A stretch of DNA of 64,000 nt from Deltaproteobacteria bacterium (GCA_020632715.1 JACKFA010000005.1:248001-312000), one strand, 5' to 3'. Counted from the stretch's first letter, positions 42,773 to 51,615 are shown. The notes: generated by a model from the letters alone, not told the origin. Numbers and translations are program-made.

Positions 42773-44548
42773 TCACGGCGCGATACACCGCCCCTGCTCG
42801 TCCTGGGGGAAGACCGCCGGGCACGCATCGCACGGGTCGCCGCAGGCGCCCTCGCACATACCGTCGACGCAGGCCCAGACGGGGTCGCCGTCGCCCGCGC
42901 AGGCGCCGCCCGGGTCGCCGAGCCGCTCCCAGCAGTCGCACGGGCCGCCGCAGATCCGCCGCGGGTCGTCCGGGTCACCGCCCGGCGTGGTCGTCGTGCG
43001 GATGGTCGTGTCCCCGGGGTCGCAGCCCGTCGCGGGCGCGTGCCCGCCGAGCCCGGTCGCGTCGCAGTCGTCGCAGTCCCAGCCGAGGTGGAAGGCGTAG
43101 CTGTCGTAGAAGCCGTAGCCGTAGAGCATCGCCTGGAAGCCGCCCTCCCCGCCCGTCGCGAGCGTGTGGGCGTCGTCGTCATCGACCTCCGCGGTCACCG
43201 TGGCGAGCGCGGGCTCGTCGGGGAACGGCGCCCACCCGGTGAGCGCCTGCCCGTCGAGCGTGACGGCGCCGGTGTCGGCGGCGCGCGCGACCACGGTGAG
43301 CCAGTGCTTCGCGTCCTCGAGCGTGGAGACGCCGCGCACCCGCTTGAACGTGGCGCGCCGCGTCGTGAGGCGCGCGGGCGCCACCAGCGCCAGGTTCGGG
43401 TCGCCGCCGGCCGTGCCGGCGCAGCCCGCGCTCTTCACGAACGCGCCGACCGCGATGGGCGCGGAGCCGCGGAGGACCGTGGGCTTCGCGACGTTGACGG
43501 CGACGCCCTTCCCGGGGTCCACGACGACCTGCGTCTGGCAGCTCACCTCGACGACCGTCTTCACGCGGTCGGCGAGGATCCGGAGCGGCGTCGGCCCGGC
43601 GCCCCCACCGAGCGGCACCACCACGTAGTCGGTGGCCCAGCGCGCGGGCGGGAGGAGCTGCTCCCAGAGGTGGTTGTCGGCGCCGGTGCAGCCGACGTTC
43701 GCCTGGCGCGCGCCGCCGAAGACCGCGAGGCGCTCGCCGCCGAGCGCCTGGACGGTCGTGCCGGAGAGGTCCTGCGCGGCCTGCAGCTGGTAGGTCTGCC
43801 CGGCGTCGAGCGTGACGCGGAAGGGGTTCCCGGGGGCGTGGAAGCCGCTCGTCACGGCGGAGGGCCCGATCTCGACCACCGTGCCGTCGCGCGTCGCCAC
43901 GATGAGGAGCTCGGAGGGGCTCTGGCCGCCGGCGTCCTCGCCCGCGAGGACCACGTAGCGATCGGCGAGCTCGCCCGACGGGAGCACGGGCGTCGCCTCG
44001 CTGAAGTGGAGGCGGTAGTGGATGGCGGTGACGCGGACGGGGTCGTCGGCGCTCACGCGCACGCCGAGGTCCGCCGCCGTCTCGTTCAGCTGCGGGTAGA
44101 GGATCCCGTCGGGGAGCGCCACCTCGACGGCGCCCCCGGCGGGGACCTCGAAGATCTGCACGAAACCGGTGCGCGGGATCTCGACCTTGCCGCGCGTCGC
44201 CTCCTCGGCGGTGATCTGCAGCGCGAAGTGCGGCGGCCCGTTGAAGGCGAGCGTCAGGTTCTCCATGTAGCCGAGCCAGAACACCTGGCCCCGGGTCGTC
44301 GGGGCGGCGTTGAGGGGTGGGGGCTCGATCACGTCGCTCCCGGCGGCGTCGTCGCCGGTGTCGGCGCCTCCCGTGGCGTCCCCGGCGTCGTCCGCCGCGG
44401 TGGCGTCGCTCGCGCCGTCGGCGTCCTCGGTCACGGCGCCGGTGTCCTCGCCGGCGACGGTCCCGCCCTTGTCGTCGCCGCAAGCGCCGGCGAGCGTGGC
44501 GACCGCGAGGCACGAGGCGGCGGCGAGCGGGAGGAGCGAGGCGCGCAC
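42773..44548 (-). CDS. IgGFc-binding-type lipoprotein
   Basis: The 591-residue protein starts at GTG 44548 and has a lipoprotein signal (GAC, Cys23). An Asp/Ala/Thr-rich linker (~25-75) follows. Residues ~85-440 match the IgGFc-binding/FCGBP N-terminal family seen in many myxobacterial lipoproteins (GQVFWLGYMENL, VSADDPVRVTAIHYRL, LPPARWATDYVVVPL, PIAVGAFVKSAGC, MLYGYGFYDSYAFHLG). The C-terminal ~100 residues are Cys-rich (DCDDCDATG, CGGPCDCWERLG, CEGACGDPCDACPAVF). It is likely a surface adhesion protein. Confidence 0.83.
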   Translation of the reverse strand: MRASLLPLAAASCLAVATLAGACGDDKGGTVAGEDTGAVTEDADGASDATAADDAGDATGGADTGDDAAGSDVIEPPPLNAAPTTRGQVFWLGYMENLTLAFNGPPHFALQITAEEATRGKVEIPRTGFVQIFEVPAGGAVEVALPDGILYPQLNETAADLGVRVSADDPVRVTAIHYRLHFSEATPVLPSGELADRYVVLAGEDAGGQSPSELLIVATRDGTVVEIGPSAVTSGFHAPGNPFRVTLDAGQTYQLQAAQDLSGTTVQALGGERLAVFGGARQANVGCTGADNHLWEQLLPPARWATDYVVVPLGGGAGPTPLRILADRVKTVVEVSCQTQVVVDPGKGVAVNVAKPTVLRGSAPIAVGAFVKSAGCAGTAGGDPNLALVAPARLTTRRATFKRVRGVSTLEDAKHWLTVVARAADTGAVTLDGQALTGWAPFPDEPALATVTAEVDDDDAHTLATGGEGGFQAMLYGYGFYDSYAFHLGWDCDDCDATGLGGHAPATGCDPGDTTIRTTTTPGGDPDDPRRICGGPCDCWERLGDPGGACAGDGDPVWACVDGMCEGACGDPCDACPAVFPQDEQGRCIAP

Positions 44549-44627
44549 GGTGGGTTCTCCGGGTGAGCGTCCAGCGTGCCGGCCGCGCGCGCCCGAGGCA
44601 AGACCCGTCCGCCGGACGCTGCCGTAA

Positions 44628-45092
44628 TCAGTCGTCCTGGTTCGAGGCGACCGTGAACTCGCGCATGCTGCGCAGGAGGCCGTCCTCCACCGTGAAGATG
44701 AAGAAGCCCCAGCCCTGGTAGGGGAGGCCCTTCGTGGTCTTGCCCAGCTCGCGGACGACCATGATGCCGGTGCTCCCCTCCTCGACGAACTGCTCGAGGC
44801 GGTTCTCCTGGTCCTTCACCATGGCGAGGTTCCGCCGGACGGCGTCGACGACGGCCGCCCGACCGACCGCGCGGCGCGCCGGGAAGAGCACGTGGGTCGC
44901 GGGGATCGAGAACTCGCAGTCGGGGTGCAGGACCTCGGCGGCGGCGTCCCAATCCTCGAGCGACATCGCGTGCATGAGCCGCATCACGAGCCCGGAGATC
45001 ACGCCCGGCGGCGGCGGCGGCGCCGCCTCCTTCCCGTCGTGCGTCGTGAGGATCTCGTCGGTGAGGAGGGCGAGCGTCGGGCGTTCGAGCAT
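44628..45092 (-). CDS. SnoaL/NTF2-like protein
   Basis: The 154-residue protein is of the NTF2-like (cone-shaped alpha+beta barrel) type: helix LVMRLMHAMSLEDWDAAAEVLHPDCEFSIP, then strands including GIMVVRELGKTT, GWGFFIFTVEDGLLRSMREFTVA. This fold hosts polyketide cyclases, ketosteroid isomerases and many binding proteins, and the activity here cannot be assigned. ATG 45092 is chosen over an upstream in-frame ATG at 45164 because the extension looks random. It is monocistronic as far as can be seen. Confidence 0.78.
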   Translation of the reverse strand: MLERPTLALLTDEILTTHDGKEAAPPPPPGVISGLVMRLMHAMSLEDWDAAAEVLHPDCEFSIPATHVLFPARRAVGRAAVVDAVRRNLAMVKDQENRLEQFVEEGSTGIMVVRELGKTTKGLPYQGWGFFIFTVEDGLLRSMREFTVASNQDD

Positions 45093-45209
45093 GGACACCG
45101 TCGGGCGGGCGGGTGGCGACCACGTAGCCGCCTCGACGCTACGCGAAGGCGGCGCCGCCGCCAAGCGCGCGCCGGTCCGCGAGTGCGCCGGCCCCGCGAG
45201 GACGCAGCC

Positions 45210-45965
45210 CTAGTCGTCGTCGTCGCCGTGGCGCCGCCCGTGGTGCCCGCCGCCGCCGCGCTCGCCGCCCTCGACCTCGCCGAGATCGAGCGTCTGCCCG
45301 ACGACGGGCAGGGTCACCCGCCGCGTCGCGCCGTCGTAGCCGCTCGCGAGCCCGGCGCCCCAGAGCGCCGTCAGCGCGAGGAAGGCGAGCGCCACGAGCG
45401 GGCGCGCGCCGCGGATCGCCGCCCCCTCGTCGCCCACCTTGCGGCCGTCGACCATGCTCATCGCGAGGTTCTCCTTGAACCGGAGCGAGTGGATCACGAC
45501 GCCCGCGACGTGGAGGAGCACCGTCACGAGCAAGAGGGTGGCGAACACCTCGTGCACCTCCTTCGCGGCGTGCGAGCCCGAGCCCATGAGGACGCCCGTG
45601 ACCGTCAGCACCGCCACCTCCGCGAAGATCGCCACGATCGCGACCGCCGACCCCGGGTTGTGCCCCGTGTGGCGCCCGCCCGTGCCGCGGAACACGCCGA
45701 CCACGTAGGCGGCGACCGCGCGCGGCCCCACGAGCAGCGCCGAGAGGCGCGCGTGGCGCGTGCCGACCACGCCCCAGACGAGCCGGAGCGCCACCATGAA
45801 CGCCATCACGAGCCCGAAGAGGGCGTGCACCGGGAAGAGCGCGCTGTCGTCGTCGACGGCGGTGGCGATGCCCCAGGCGCCGACGAAGGCGAGCGCCAGG
45901 AGCCCGTGGAAGAGCCGCGTCGGGAGGTCCCACACCAGGATCTTCGTCGTCTTCGTCGTCGTCAT
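45210..45965 (-). CDS. b-type cytochrome (cytochrome b561 / Ni-Fe hydrogenase b-subunit type) with His/Asp-rich tail
   Basis: The 251-residue protein begins KILVWDLPTRLFHGLLA, typical of di-haem cytochrome b561-like proteins. It has four to five transmembrane helices, with candidate haem ligands His20, His47, His138, His152 and His159. After the last helix a short segment holds SGYDGATRR (Thr214), resembling the [S/T]GAT flavinylation motif, and a metal-binding-like tail GGGGHHGRRHGDDDD. It should carry electrons across the inner membrane. Its ATG overlaps the upstream ferric-reductase-like gene (ATGA). It is the last gene of a five-gene unit. Confidence 0.85.
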   Translation of the reverse strand: MTTTKTTKILVWDLPTRLFHGLLALAFVGAWGIATAVDDDSALFPVHALFGLVMAFMVALRLVWGVVGTRHARLSALLVGPRAVAAYVVGVFRGTGGRHTGHNPGSAVAIVAIFAEVAVLTVTGVLMGSGSHAAKEVHEVFATLLLVTVLLHVAGVVIHSLRFKENLAMSMVDGRKVGDEGAAIRGARPLVALAFLALTALWGAGLASGYDGATRRVTLPVVGQTLDLGEVEGGERGGGGHHGRRHGDDDD

Positions 45966-46630
45966 GATCGTTCTCCTCGGGCGCGCCGCGCGGGGGCGCC
46001 CATCCGGGTCGAGAGCACACGCTGCACCACGGCGCCGACGAGCGTCGCCGCCGTCACGAGGTAGAGGGCCGAGACGGGCGTCGCCGCGGTGTCCGTCCCC
46101 GCGGCGATCCCGTGGGCGAGGGCCAGCACGAAGACGCCGAACGCGGAGGCGTGGACGGCGCGCCACGCGGTGCGCGGCAGGCGCTTCGCGAGCACCGTGG
46201 TCGCGAGGATCACGGCGAAGCCGAGCCCCGCGAGCGTCCCGAGCGCCACGGGGCCGGTCAGGCGCGCCGAGGCGAAGGGGATCAGCGCCGCGAAGGCCGA
46301 CACGCCCGCCACCGGGTCGGCGACGATGGCGAGCACGTGCAGCGCGGTCGCGACGACCGCCACGAGCGCCCAGCGCTGGTGGAGGCGGAGGACCGCGCCC
46401 TTGTCGAGGAGGCCGCCGGCGCCGCGCGAGGACACGAAGACCCCGAAGAGCGTGGCGAGCGCGAGCGCGACGTACGCGAGGAGGCCGAGGGCGCGCGCCG
46501 ACCACCAGAGGACCGGCACGTCCGGGCTGCCGGCGAGCGCGTCGACGGCCTCGCGCGCGGCGGTCGCCGCGAGGGCGCCGGCGGCGAGGAGGAGGAAGAG
46601 GCGCGCGGCGCGCGGGAGGGCGTCCTTCAT
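45962..46630 (-). CDS. Ferric-reductase-like transmembrane protein
   Basis: The 222-residue protein has about six transmembrane helices. Conserved elements of ferric-reductase-like/MsrQ-type membrane proteins are present: RLHQRWALVAVVATALHVLAIV and RTAWRAVHASAFGVFVLALAHG carry the paired His that bind haem in this family. It probably passes electrons between a flavin and haem across the membrane. It overlaps apbE upstream and the cytochrome gene downstream, each by ATGA, so stoichiometric expression is likely. Confidence 0.82.
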   Translation of the reverse strand: MKDALPRAARLFLLLAAGALAATAAREAVDALAGSPDVPVLWWSARALGLLAYVALALATLFGVFVSSRGAGGLLDKGAVLRLHQRWALVAVVATALHVLAIVADPVAGVSAFAALIPFASARLTGPVALGTLAGLGFAVILATTVLAKRLPRTAWRAVHASAFGVFVLALAHGIAAGTDTAATPVSALYLVTAATLVGAVVQRVLSTRMGAPARRARGERS

Positions 46631-47514
46631 GGGGCCTCCCCCGCGGCGACCGCGACGGCGACGAGCTCGGCGGCGGTCGTCGCCGCGACGGGCGCGCCGG
46701 GGGTCATCCACCAGCCGCCGGCGCCGACGTCGAGGAGCGCGTGGGCGTCGAGCCCGGCGAGGCGCGGGACGACCCCGGGGGCGTCGACGAGGAGCGCCGT
46801 GGCGAGCCCGTCGGCGGTGGCGGCGTCGGGCGCGACGACGACCGCGGTCCGGACCGGGGACGCCGCGGGCCAGCCCGTGCGCGGATCGAGCACGTGGTGG
46901 AGGGGGCGATCGCCCTGGTCCCGCCAGCGTCGCCGGCGGGTGGACGAGGTCGCGACGGCGCCCGCGTCGGTCCAGACGGCGAGCCCGTCGCCGACGCCGA
47001 TGGGCCAGGCGCCGCCCGCGCCGCGGAGGTCGCCGCCGCCGTCGACGAGGACGCGGCGCGCCCCCCAGCCGCGGAGGGCGGCCACGACGCGGTCGACGGT
47101 GAAGCCCTTCGCGACCCCGCCGAGGTCGAGGGCGCCTGCGCCGTCGAGGCGGACCTCGTCGCCGACGACGCGGACGCCGAGGTCTCCGGGGTGCCAGGCG
47201 GCGGCGGGGGCGGGGCGGCCGATGTCCGCGAGGTCGCGGTCGTAGCCGAGCGCGGCGAGGCGGGCGCCGAGGGTCGGGTCGAAGGCGCCGCCCGTGCGGT
47301 CGCGCAGGTCGAGCGCGGCCCTCACGACGGCGGCGAGGAGCGGGTCGGTGACGCGGCGGGCGGCGTTCAGGCGCGACAGCGACGACGCCGAGTCGAACCG
47401 CGAGAGCCGCGCCTCGGCGGCGCGCACGAGGGCCTCGGCGCCCGGGAGGAGGGCCGGGACGTCGCAGGCGACCCACCAGCCGGTGCCCATGGCCGTGAAG
47501 GTGACGGCCTTCAT
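46627..47514 (-). CDS. apbE: FAD:protein FMN transferase
   Basis: The 295-residue protein matches ApbE: N-terminal FTAMGT, SRFDSASSLSRLNA, DLGGVAKGFTVDRVV with the conserved G-G-x-A-K-G, VDGGGDLRGAG, HHVLDPRTGWPA, and the Mg2+-binding segment APDAATADGLATALLV. ApbE covalently attaches FMN to a Thr of exported redox proteins. No FMN-binding-domain partner is encoded nearby, so its acceptor is unclear (see findings). A signal peptide is not obvious. The start overlaps the preceding small gene in ATGA, placing it third in the five-gene operon. Confidence 0.92.
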   Translation of the reverse strand: MKAVTFTAMGTGWWVACDVPALLPGAEALVRAAEARLSRFDSASSLSRLNAARRVTDPLLAAVVRAALDLRDRTGGAFDPTLGARLAALGYDRDLADIGRPAPAAAWHPGDLGVRVVGDEVRLDGAGALDLGGVAKGFTVDRVVAALRGWGARRVLVDGGGDLRGAGGAWPIGVGDGLAVWTDAGAVATSSTRRRRWRDQGDRPLHHVLDPRTGWPAASPVRTAVVVAPDAATADGLATALLVDAPGVVPRLAGLDAHALLDVGAGGWWMTPGAPVAATTAAELVAVAVAAGEAP

Positions 47515-47753
47515 GACGCCCTCGAGCGGCGCACCACCACCACGCGGCGCCGCGCGGTGGGCGCCGGGACGAGCCCCGCGACGGGGGCGGTGTCGGCGGC
47601 GCTCGCGACGACCGGCGGCGGCGAGGCGGCGAGCCGGGCGCGCTCGACGTCGCCGATCACCGCGAGGCCGCCCGCGAGCGTCAGGAGCGACAGGACCAGC
47701 ACGGAGAGGTCGACGACGCTCGGCGCCTTCTTCGTGGGCGCGCGCTCAGTCAT
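47511..47753 (-). CDS. Small single-pass membrane protein
   Basis: The 80-residue protein has one transmembrane helix (VVDLSVLVLSLLTLAGGLAVI), with a Lys-rich N terminus and an Arg-rich C terminus (RRRVVVVRRS). It overlaps apbE downstream and the preceding small gene upstream, consistent with a real gene. No family is recognised. It could be an assembly or anchoring subunit of the redox complex. Confidence 0.65.
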   Translation of the reverse strand: MTERAPTKKAPSVVDLSVLVLSLLTLAGGLAVIGDVERARLAASPPPVVASAADTAPVAGLVPAPTARRRVVVVRRSRAS

Positions 47754-48090
47754 CGTCGCCCTCGTCGCCGTGGTGGCGGTGGTGGCCCCCGCGGCCCTCG
47801 TGCTCGTGGTCGTCGTCGTCGCCGTGGCGGCGGGGGGCGGGGGCGTCGACGTAGACGATCTCCGCGCCCGCGTCGCCCGCGGCGGGGTCGGCGAGCGCGG
47901 GGTCGGCGGGGATCGGCGCGACGGACGCGACGAGCGCCGGCGCGGGGTCGAGCGAGGCGGTCGCGGGCCCCCCCGGCGTGAACGGGGTGCGCGTGTCGAA
48001 GAGGCCGACGGTCGCGCCGACGATGGCGACGAGGGCCACGGCGACGGCGAGGCCGGCGACGGCGTAGGTCAGGGCGATGCTCCGGTTCAT
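47746..48090 (-). CDS. Small membrane-anchored protein with His/Asp-rich C terminus
   Basis: The 114-residue protein has an N-terminal hydrophobic helix (ALTYAVAGLAVAVALVAIVGATVGLF), a Pro/Ala-rich spacer and a C-terminal run of His, Asp and Glu (RRHGDDDDHEHEG ... HHRHHGDEGDDD). It would therefore be tethered on the outside of the inner membrane. The tail resembles that of the cytochrome gene at the other end of the operon. Metal binding is likely (Cu, Ni, Zn or Fe; not resolvable). It is the first gene of the five-gene unit, with a ribosome binding site GGAGG before ATG 48090. Confidence 0.7.
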   Translation of the reverse strand: MNRSIALTYAVAGLAVAVALVAIVGATVGLFDTRTPFTPGGPATASLDPAPALVASVAPIPADPALADPAAGDAGAEIVYVDAPAPRRHGDDDDHEHEGRGGHHRHHGDEGDDD

Positions 48091-48200
48091 CCAATCCTCC
48101 GGTCGAGAGAGAGTGTTGGATGAAGCCTAGCGCCCGAACATGGGAGGATGATGAGAGCCGCCTTAGAAGCCTTCATGGGGCTCGCAAAGATCGCGCGGCC
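48091..48200. promoter_or_regulatory. Putative promoter/operator region of the redox operon
   Basis: This 110-bp gap lies between the sensor kinase stop (48201) and the operon start (48090). GAAGCCT occurs twice in direct orientation at 48122-48128 and 48166-48172, 44 bp apart, close to a whole number of helical turns. OmpR-type regulators bind direct repeats, so these could be sites for the adjacent response regulator. The evidence is thin. Confidence 0.3.
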
Positions 48201-49517
48201 CTACCCGGAGAGCGCGCGGACCGTGACGCGGGCGCGCGTCCCGCCGCCCGGGGCGGCGTCGAGCGTGCAGTCGCCGCCGTGACGGCGGGCGATCTCGCGC
48301 GCGATCGGGAGCCCGAGGCCGAGGCCACCGCGGTCGCGCCGGCGCGCCTCGCCGCTGCGGGCGAAGCGGTCGAACACGGCGTCGCGCCGGTCGGCGGGGA
48401 CGCCCGGGCCGCCGTCGTCGACGCCCACGACCGCGAGCCCCGCCTCGGCGCCGACCCAGACGCGCACGGGGCGCCCGGGCGCGTGGGCGGCGGCGTTCCG
48501 GAGGAGGTTCTGGACGGCCGCCTCGAGGAGGGGGCGGTGGCCCTCGAGCTCCGGGTCGGCCTCGACCTCGAGGCTCACCTCGCAGCCGGCGGCCGCGAGG
48601 GCGGCGGCCTCGCTCGCGACCGCGGCCGCCGCGAGCTCGCCGGCGCGGACGCGCTCGCGGTCCTGATCGACCTGCCCGGAGTCGAGGCGCGCGAGCGCCG
48701 TCAGCCCCTCGACGAGGCGCCGGAGGCGCGTGACCTCCTCGCGCGCGGACGCGATGACGCGCCGCAGCTCCTCGGGGGAGCGCTCGCCGCGGAGCGCCAG
48801 CTCGAGCTCGCCGAGCATGGCGGCGACGGGCGTCCGGAGCTCGTGCGCGGCCTCCGCGGTGAAGCGCGCCTGCGCCTGGTGGGCGGCCTCGAGCCGGTCG
48901 AGGAGGTCGTTCACCGAGACGAGGAGCGGCCGGACCTCGACGGGCGCGGCGGTGTCGAGGCGCGTGCCCTCACCGGGCCCGAGGACGTGGGCGACGTCGC
49001 GGCGCGCGCGCTCGAGCGGGCGGAAGGCGCGGCGGACGGCGTGGATCTGGAGGAGCGTCGCGAGCGCGGCCACCGCGAGGGACAGGAGCGTGTAGACGAC
49101 GCCGAAGCTCCCGACGCTGCGGCTCAGCGTGACCCGGGGCGCGGAGGCGGCGGCGAGACCGCGCTCGTCGCGCGGGCCCTCGACCTCGAAGGGGAGGAGC
49201 ACGACGCGATCGTCGCCCACGTCCGCGAAGACGGGCCGCTCGCCTCGCTCGGCGCGACGGGCGAGGGCGGTCGGCACGCGCGGGTCGGCGTACTTGACGA
49301 GCCACGCGTCGACCGGCGAGCGGCTGTGCTCGACCTCGACGCGGCCCTCGACCGTCGGGTGCGCGCGGCCGTGGGCCGCGGCGAGCAGGGCCTGATCGAG
49401 GGCGTCGACCTGGCGTGTGTGGAGGATGACGGCCGTGGCGACGCCGACGACCACGAGGGTGCCGACGAGGAGGGCGGCGCCGCTCGCGGCGACCCGGCGG
49501 GCGACGGAGGCGCTCAC
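48201..49517 (-). CDS. Membrane sensor histidine kinase (OmpR partner)
   Basis: The 438-residue protein starts at GTG 49517, overlapping the response regulator stop as GTGA. Two transmembrane helices (~10-32 and ~135-158) enclose a ~100-residue periplasmic sensor. A HAMP-like region is followed by HisKA with the phosphoacceptor His in AEAAHELRTPVAAML, and HATPase motifs NLLRNAAAHA, GVDDGGPGVP and GGLGLGLPIAREI. It probably phosphorylates the co-encoded regulator. The downstream redox operon in the same orientation is the likely target. Confidence 0.93.
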   Translation of the reverse strand: MSASVARRVAASGAALLVGTLVVVGVATAVILHTRQVDALDQALLAAAHGRAHPTVEGRVEVEHSRSPVDAWLVKYADPRVPTALARRAERGERPVFADVGDDRVVLLPFEVEGPRDERGLAAASAPRVTLSRSVGSFGVVYTLLSLAVAALATLLQIHAVRRAFRPLERARRDVAHVLGPGEGTRLDTAAPVEVRPLLVSVNDLLDRLEAAHQAQARFTAEAAHELRTPVAAMLGELELALRGERSPEELRRVIASAREEVTRLRRLVEGLTALARLDSGQVDQDRERVRAGELAAAAVASEAAALAAAGCEVSLEVEADPELEGHRPLLEAAVQNLLRNAAAHAPGRPVRVWVGAEAGLAVVGVDDGGPGVPADRRDAVFDRFARSGEARRRDRGGLGLGLPIAREIARRHGGDCTLDAAPGGGTRARVTVRALSG

Positions 49518-50185
49518 CGGCGGCGGTCCTCGAGGACGTAGCCCGTGCCGCGCACGGTGTGGATGAGCGGCGGGTCGAAGCCCTTGTCGATCTTGGCGCG
49601 CAGGTAGCTCACGTAGACGTCGACGACGTTCGTGCGCGGGTCGTGCGTGACGCCCCAGACGGCGTCGAGGATCCGCGTCCGCGACAGCACGCGCCCGGCG
49701 TGCTCGGCGAGGTAGCGGAGGAGCGAGAGCTCCTGCGCGGTGAGCTGGATCTCGACGCCGCCGCGGAAGACCCGGTGCGCGGCGACGTCCACGACGAGGT
49801 CGGCGACCTCGAGGCGCTCGGGGACGGCCGCGCGGCGCGTGACGGCCGCGATGCGCGCGAGCAGCTCGTCGAGCTCGAAGGGCTTCACGAGGTAGTCGTC
49901 CGCGCCGCCGTAGAGGCCCTCGACGCGCTCCTCGACGCGGTCGCGGGCCGTGAGGCAGATGGTCGGCGTCGCGTCCTTCGCGCGGCGGAGCTCCCGGACG
50001 ACCGAGAGCCCGTCGCCGTCGGGGAGCATGCGGTCCACGAGGAGCAGGTCGTAGCGCTCCGTCCGAACGCTGAGGCGCGCCGCGGCGAGGTCGCCGACGA
50101 CGTCGACGCGGTGCCCCTCCTCCTCGAGCCCGCGCGCCAGGAAGCCGGCGATCTTGGGCTCGTCTTCGATGACCAGGACGCGCAT
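49514..50185 (-). CDS. OmpR/PhoB-family response regulator
   Basis: The 223-residue protein has an N-terminal receiver domain with acidic residues Glu-Asp near 7-8, phosphoacceptor Asp51 in LLLVDRMLPDGDG, Thr/Ser and Lys (YLVKPFE) switch residues. A winged-helix DNA-binding domain follows (ELSLLRYLAEHAGRVLSRTRILDAVWG ... VDVYVSYLRAKID, IHTVRGTGYVLE). The gene overlaps the kinase. It resembles QseB/PmrA- and CusR-type regulators, which often control metal or envelope functions. That fits the His/Asp-rich redox operon downstream but is not proof. Confidence 0.95.
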   Translation of the reverse strand: MRVLVIEDEPKIAGFLARGLEEEGHRVDVVGDLAAARLSVRTERYDLLLVDRMLPDGDGLSVVRELRRAKDATPTICLTARDRVEERVEGLYGGADDYLVKPFELDELLARIAAVTRRAAVPERLEVADLVVDVAAHRVFRGGVEIQLTAQELSLLRYLAEHAGRVLSRTRILDAVWGVTHDPRTNVVDVYVSYLRAKIDKGFDPPLIHTVRGTGYVLEDRRR

Positions 50186-50244
50186 GGTGCCCCAACTCCG
50201 CGGCCCGAGCGCCGCTCGCGGGGCCGCATCCTACCACGTCGGGC

Positions 50245-51615
50245 TCAGCGCATCTGCTCGAGCGTGAGCCCCTTCGTCTCGCGCACGTACTTCAGCACGA
50301 ACACGAGCGAGACGAGCGCCCAGAACGTGTAGATCCCGTAGCTCGCGCCGAGCCCGGCGAAGTCGAGCAGCGGCGGGAACGTGGTCGACACGAGGAAGTT
50401 CGCGCCCCACTGCACCGCGCCCGCGACCGCCAGCGCCGAGCCGCGGATCCGGTTGTTGAACATCTCGCCGAGCAGCACCCACATCACGGGGCCCCAGGAG
50501 AAGCCGAAGAAGAAGACGTACACGTTCGCCGCCACACACGCGACGATGCCCGTCGACCCGTCGAGCATCGGCGTCCCGTCGGGGCCGACCGGCGCCGTCC
50601 CGAAGATGAACGCGAGCGCGCCGAGCATCAGCGCCATCCCGATGGAGCCGATGACGAGGAGCGGCTTCCGGCCGAACTTGTCGACGTAGGCGATGGCGAC
50701 GAAGGTCGTCACGATGTTGGTCGCGCCGGTTATCACGGTGATAGTCAGCGCGTCACTTTCGGAGAAGCCGACCGCGCGCCAGAGCACGCTCGAGTAGTAG
50801 AAGATGACGTTGATGCCGACGAACTGCTGGAGCGCCGCGAGCCCCATCCCGACCCACACGATCGGCAGGAGCCCGAACGCCTTCCCGCGGATGTCGAAGA
50901 AGCTCGGCTTCCGCTCGGTCAGCACCGTCTCCTGGATGGACCCGACCGTCTCGGCGGCGCCCACGCGCTCGAGCACCGCCGCGGCCTCCGCCTCGCGCCC
51001 GCGCGCCACGAGGTAGCGCGGCGACTCCGGGATCATCAGCGCGACCACGCCGTACAGCACCGCGAACGGGAGCTCCGACCAGAACATCCAGCGCCACGCC
51101 TCCTGCCCGAGGAGCCACGCGTTGTCCGCCGACCCCGCGCTCTCCGCGATGACGTAGTTCAGGAGCAGCGCGACGAAGATGCCGACCACGATGGCGAGCT
51201 GCTGCAAGGTGCCGAGGCGGCCGCGCTTGTGGGCGGGCGACACCTCGGCGATGTAGGCGGGCGCGATGACGCTGGCCGCGCCGACCGCCATGCCGCCGAG
51301 CACGCGCCAGAGGATGAAGTCGGCGAGCCCGAACGGGAGCCCCGAGCCGATGGCCGAGAGCGCGAACGCGACCGACGCGAGCAGCATGACGCGCACGCGG
51401 CCGACGCGGTCGGCGAGGCGCCCCGCGAAGAACGCGCCCACGGCGGAGCCGAGGAGCGCGAGGGACACGGCGAGCCCGATCTGCACGCTGTCCGCCGCGA
51501 AGTACTGGCGGAGCGCTGCGACCGTGCCGTTGATGATGGCCGTGTCGAAGCCGAAGAGGAAGCCACCGAGCGCCGCGGCGCCCGCGATGAAGACGACGTA
51601 GCCGTTCCGGGTCAT
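50245..51615 (-). CDS. Sugar-porter-family MFS transporter
   Basis: The 456-residue protein has 12 predicted transmembrane helices and the sugar porter (XylE/GlcP/GLUT) signatures: FGFDTAIINGT, GRLADRVGR, PESPRYLVARGR between helices 6 and 7, QQFVGINVIFYYS in helix 7, DKFGRKPLL and the terminal ETKGLTLEQM. It should import a hexose or pentose by proton symport or facilitated diffusion across the inner membrane. It is the last gene of the GH3/porin cluster on the minus strand, so glucose released from beta-glucosides is a likely substrate (inference). Confidence 0.92.
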   Translation of the reverse strand: MTRNGYVVFIAGAAALGGFLFGFDTAIINGTVAALRQYFAADSVQIGLAVSLALLGSAVGAFFAGRLADRVGRVRVMLLASVAFALSAIGSGLPFGLADFILWRVLGGMAVGAASVIAPAYIAEVSPAHKRGRLGTLQQLAIVVGIFVALLLNYVIAESAGSADNAWLLGQEAWRWMFWSELPFAVLYGVVALMIPESPRYLVARGREAEAAAVLERVGAAETVGSIQETVLTERKPSFFDIRGKAFGLLPIVWVGMGLAALQQFVGINVIFYYSSVLWRAVGFSESDALTITVITGATNIVTTFVAIAYVDKFGRKPLLVIGSIGMALMLGALAFIFGTAPVGPDGTPMLDGSTGIVACVAANVYVFFFGFSWGPVMWVLLGEMFNNRIRGSALAVAGAVQWGANFLVSTTFPPLLDFAGLGASYGIYTFWALVSLVFVLKYVRETKGLTLEQMR

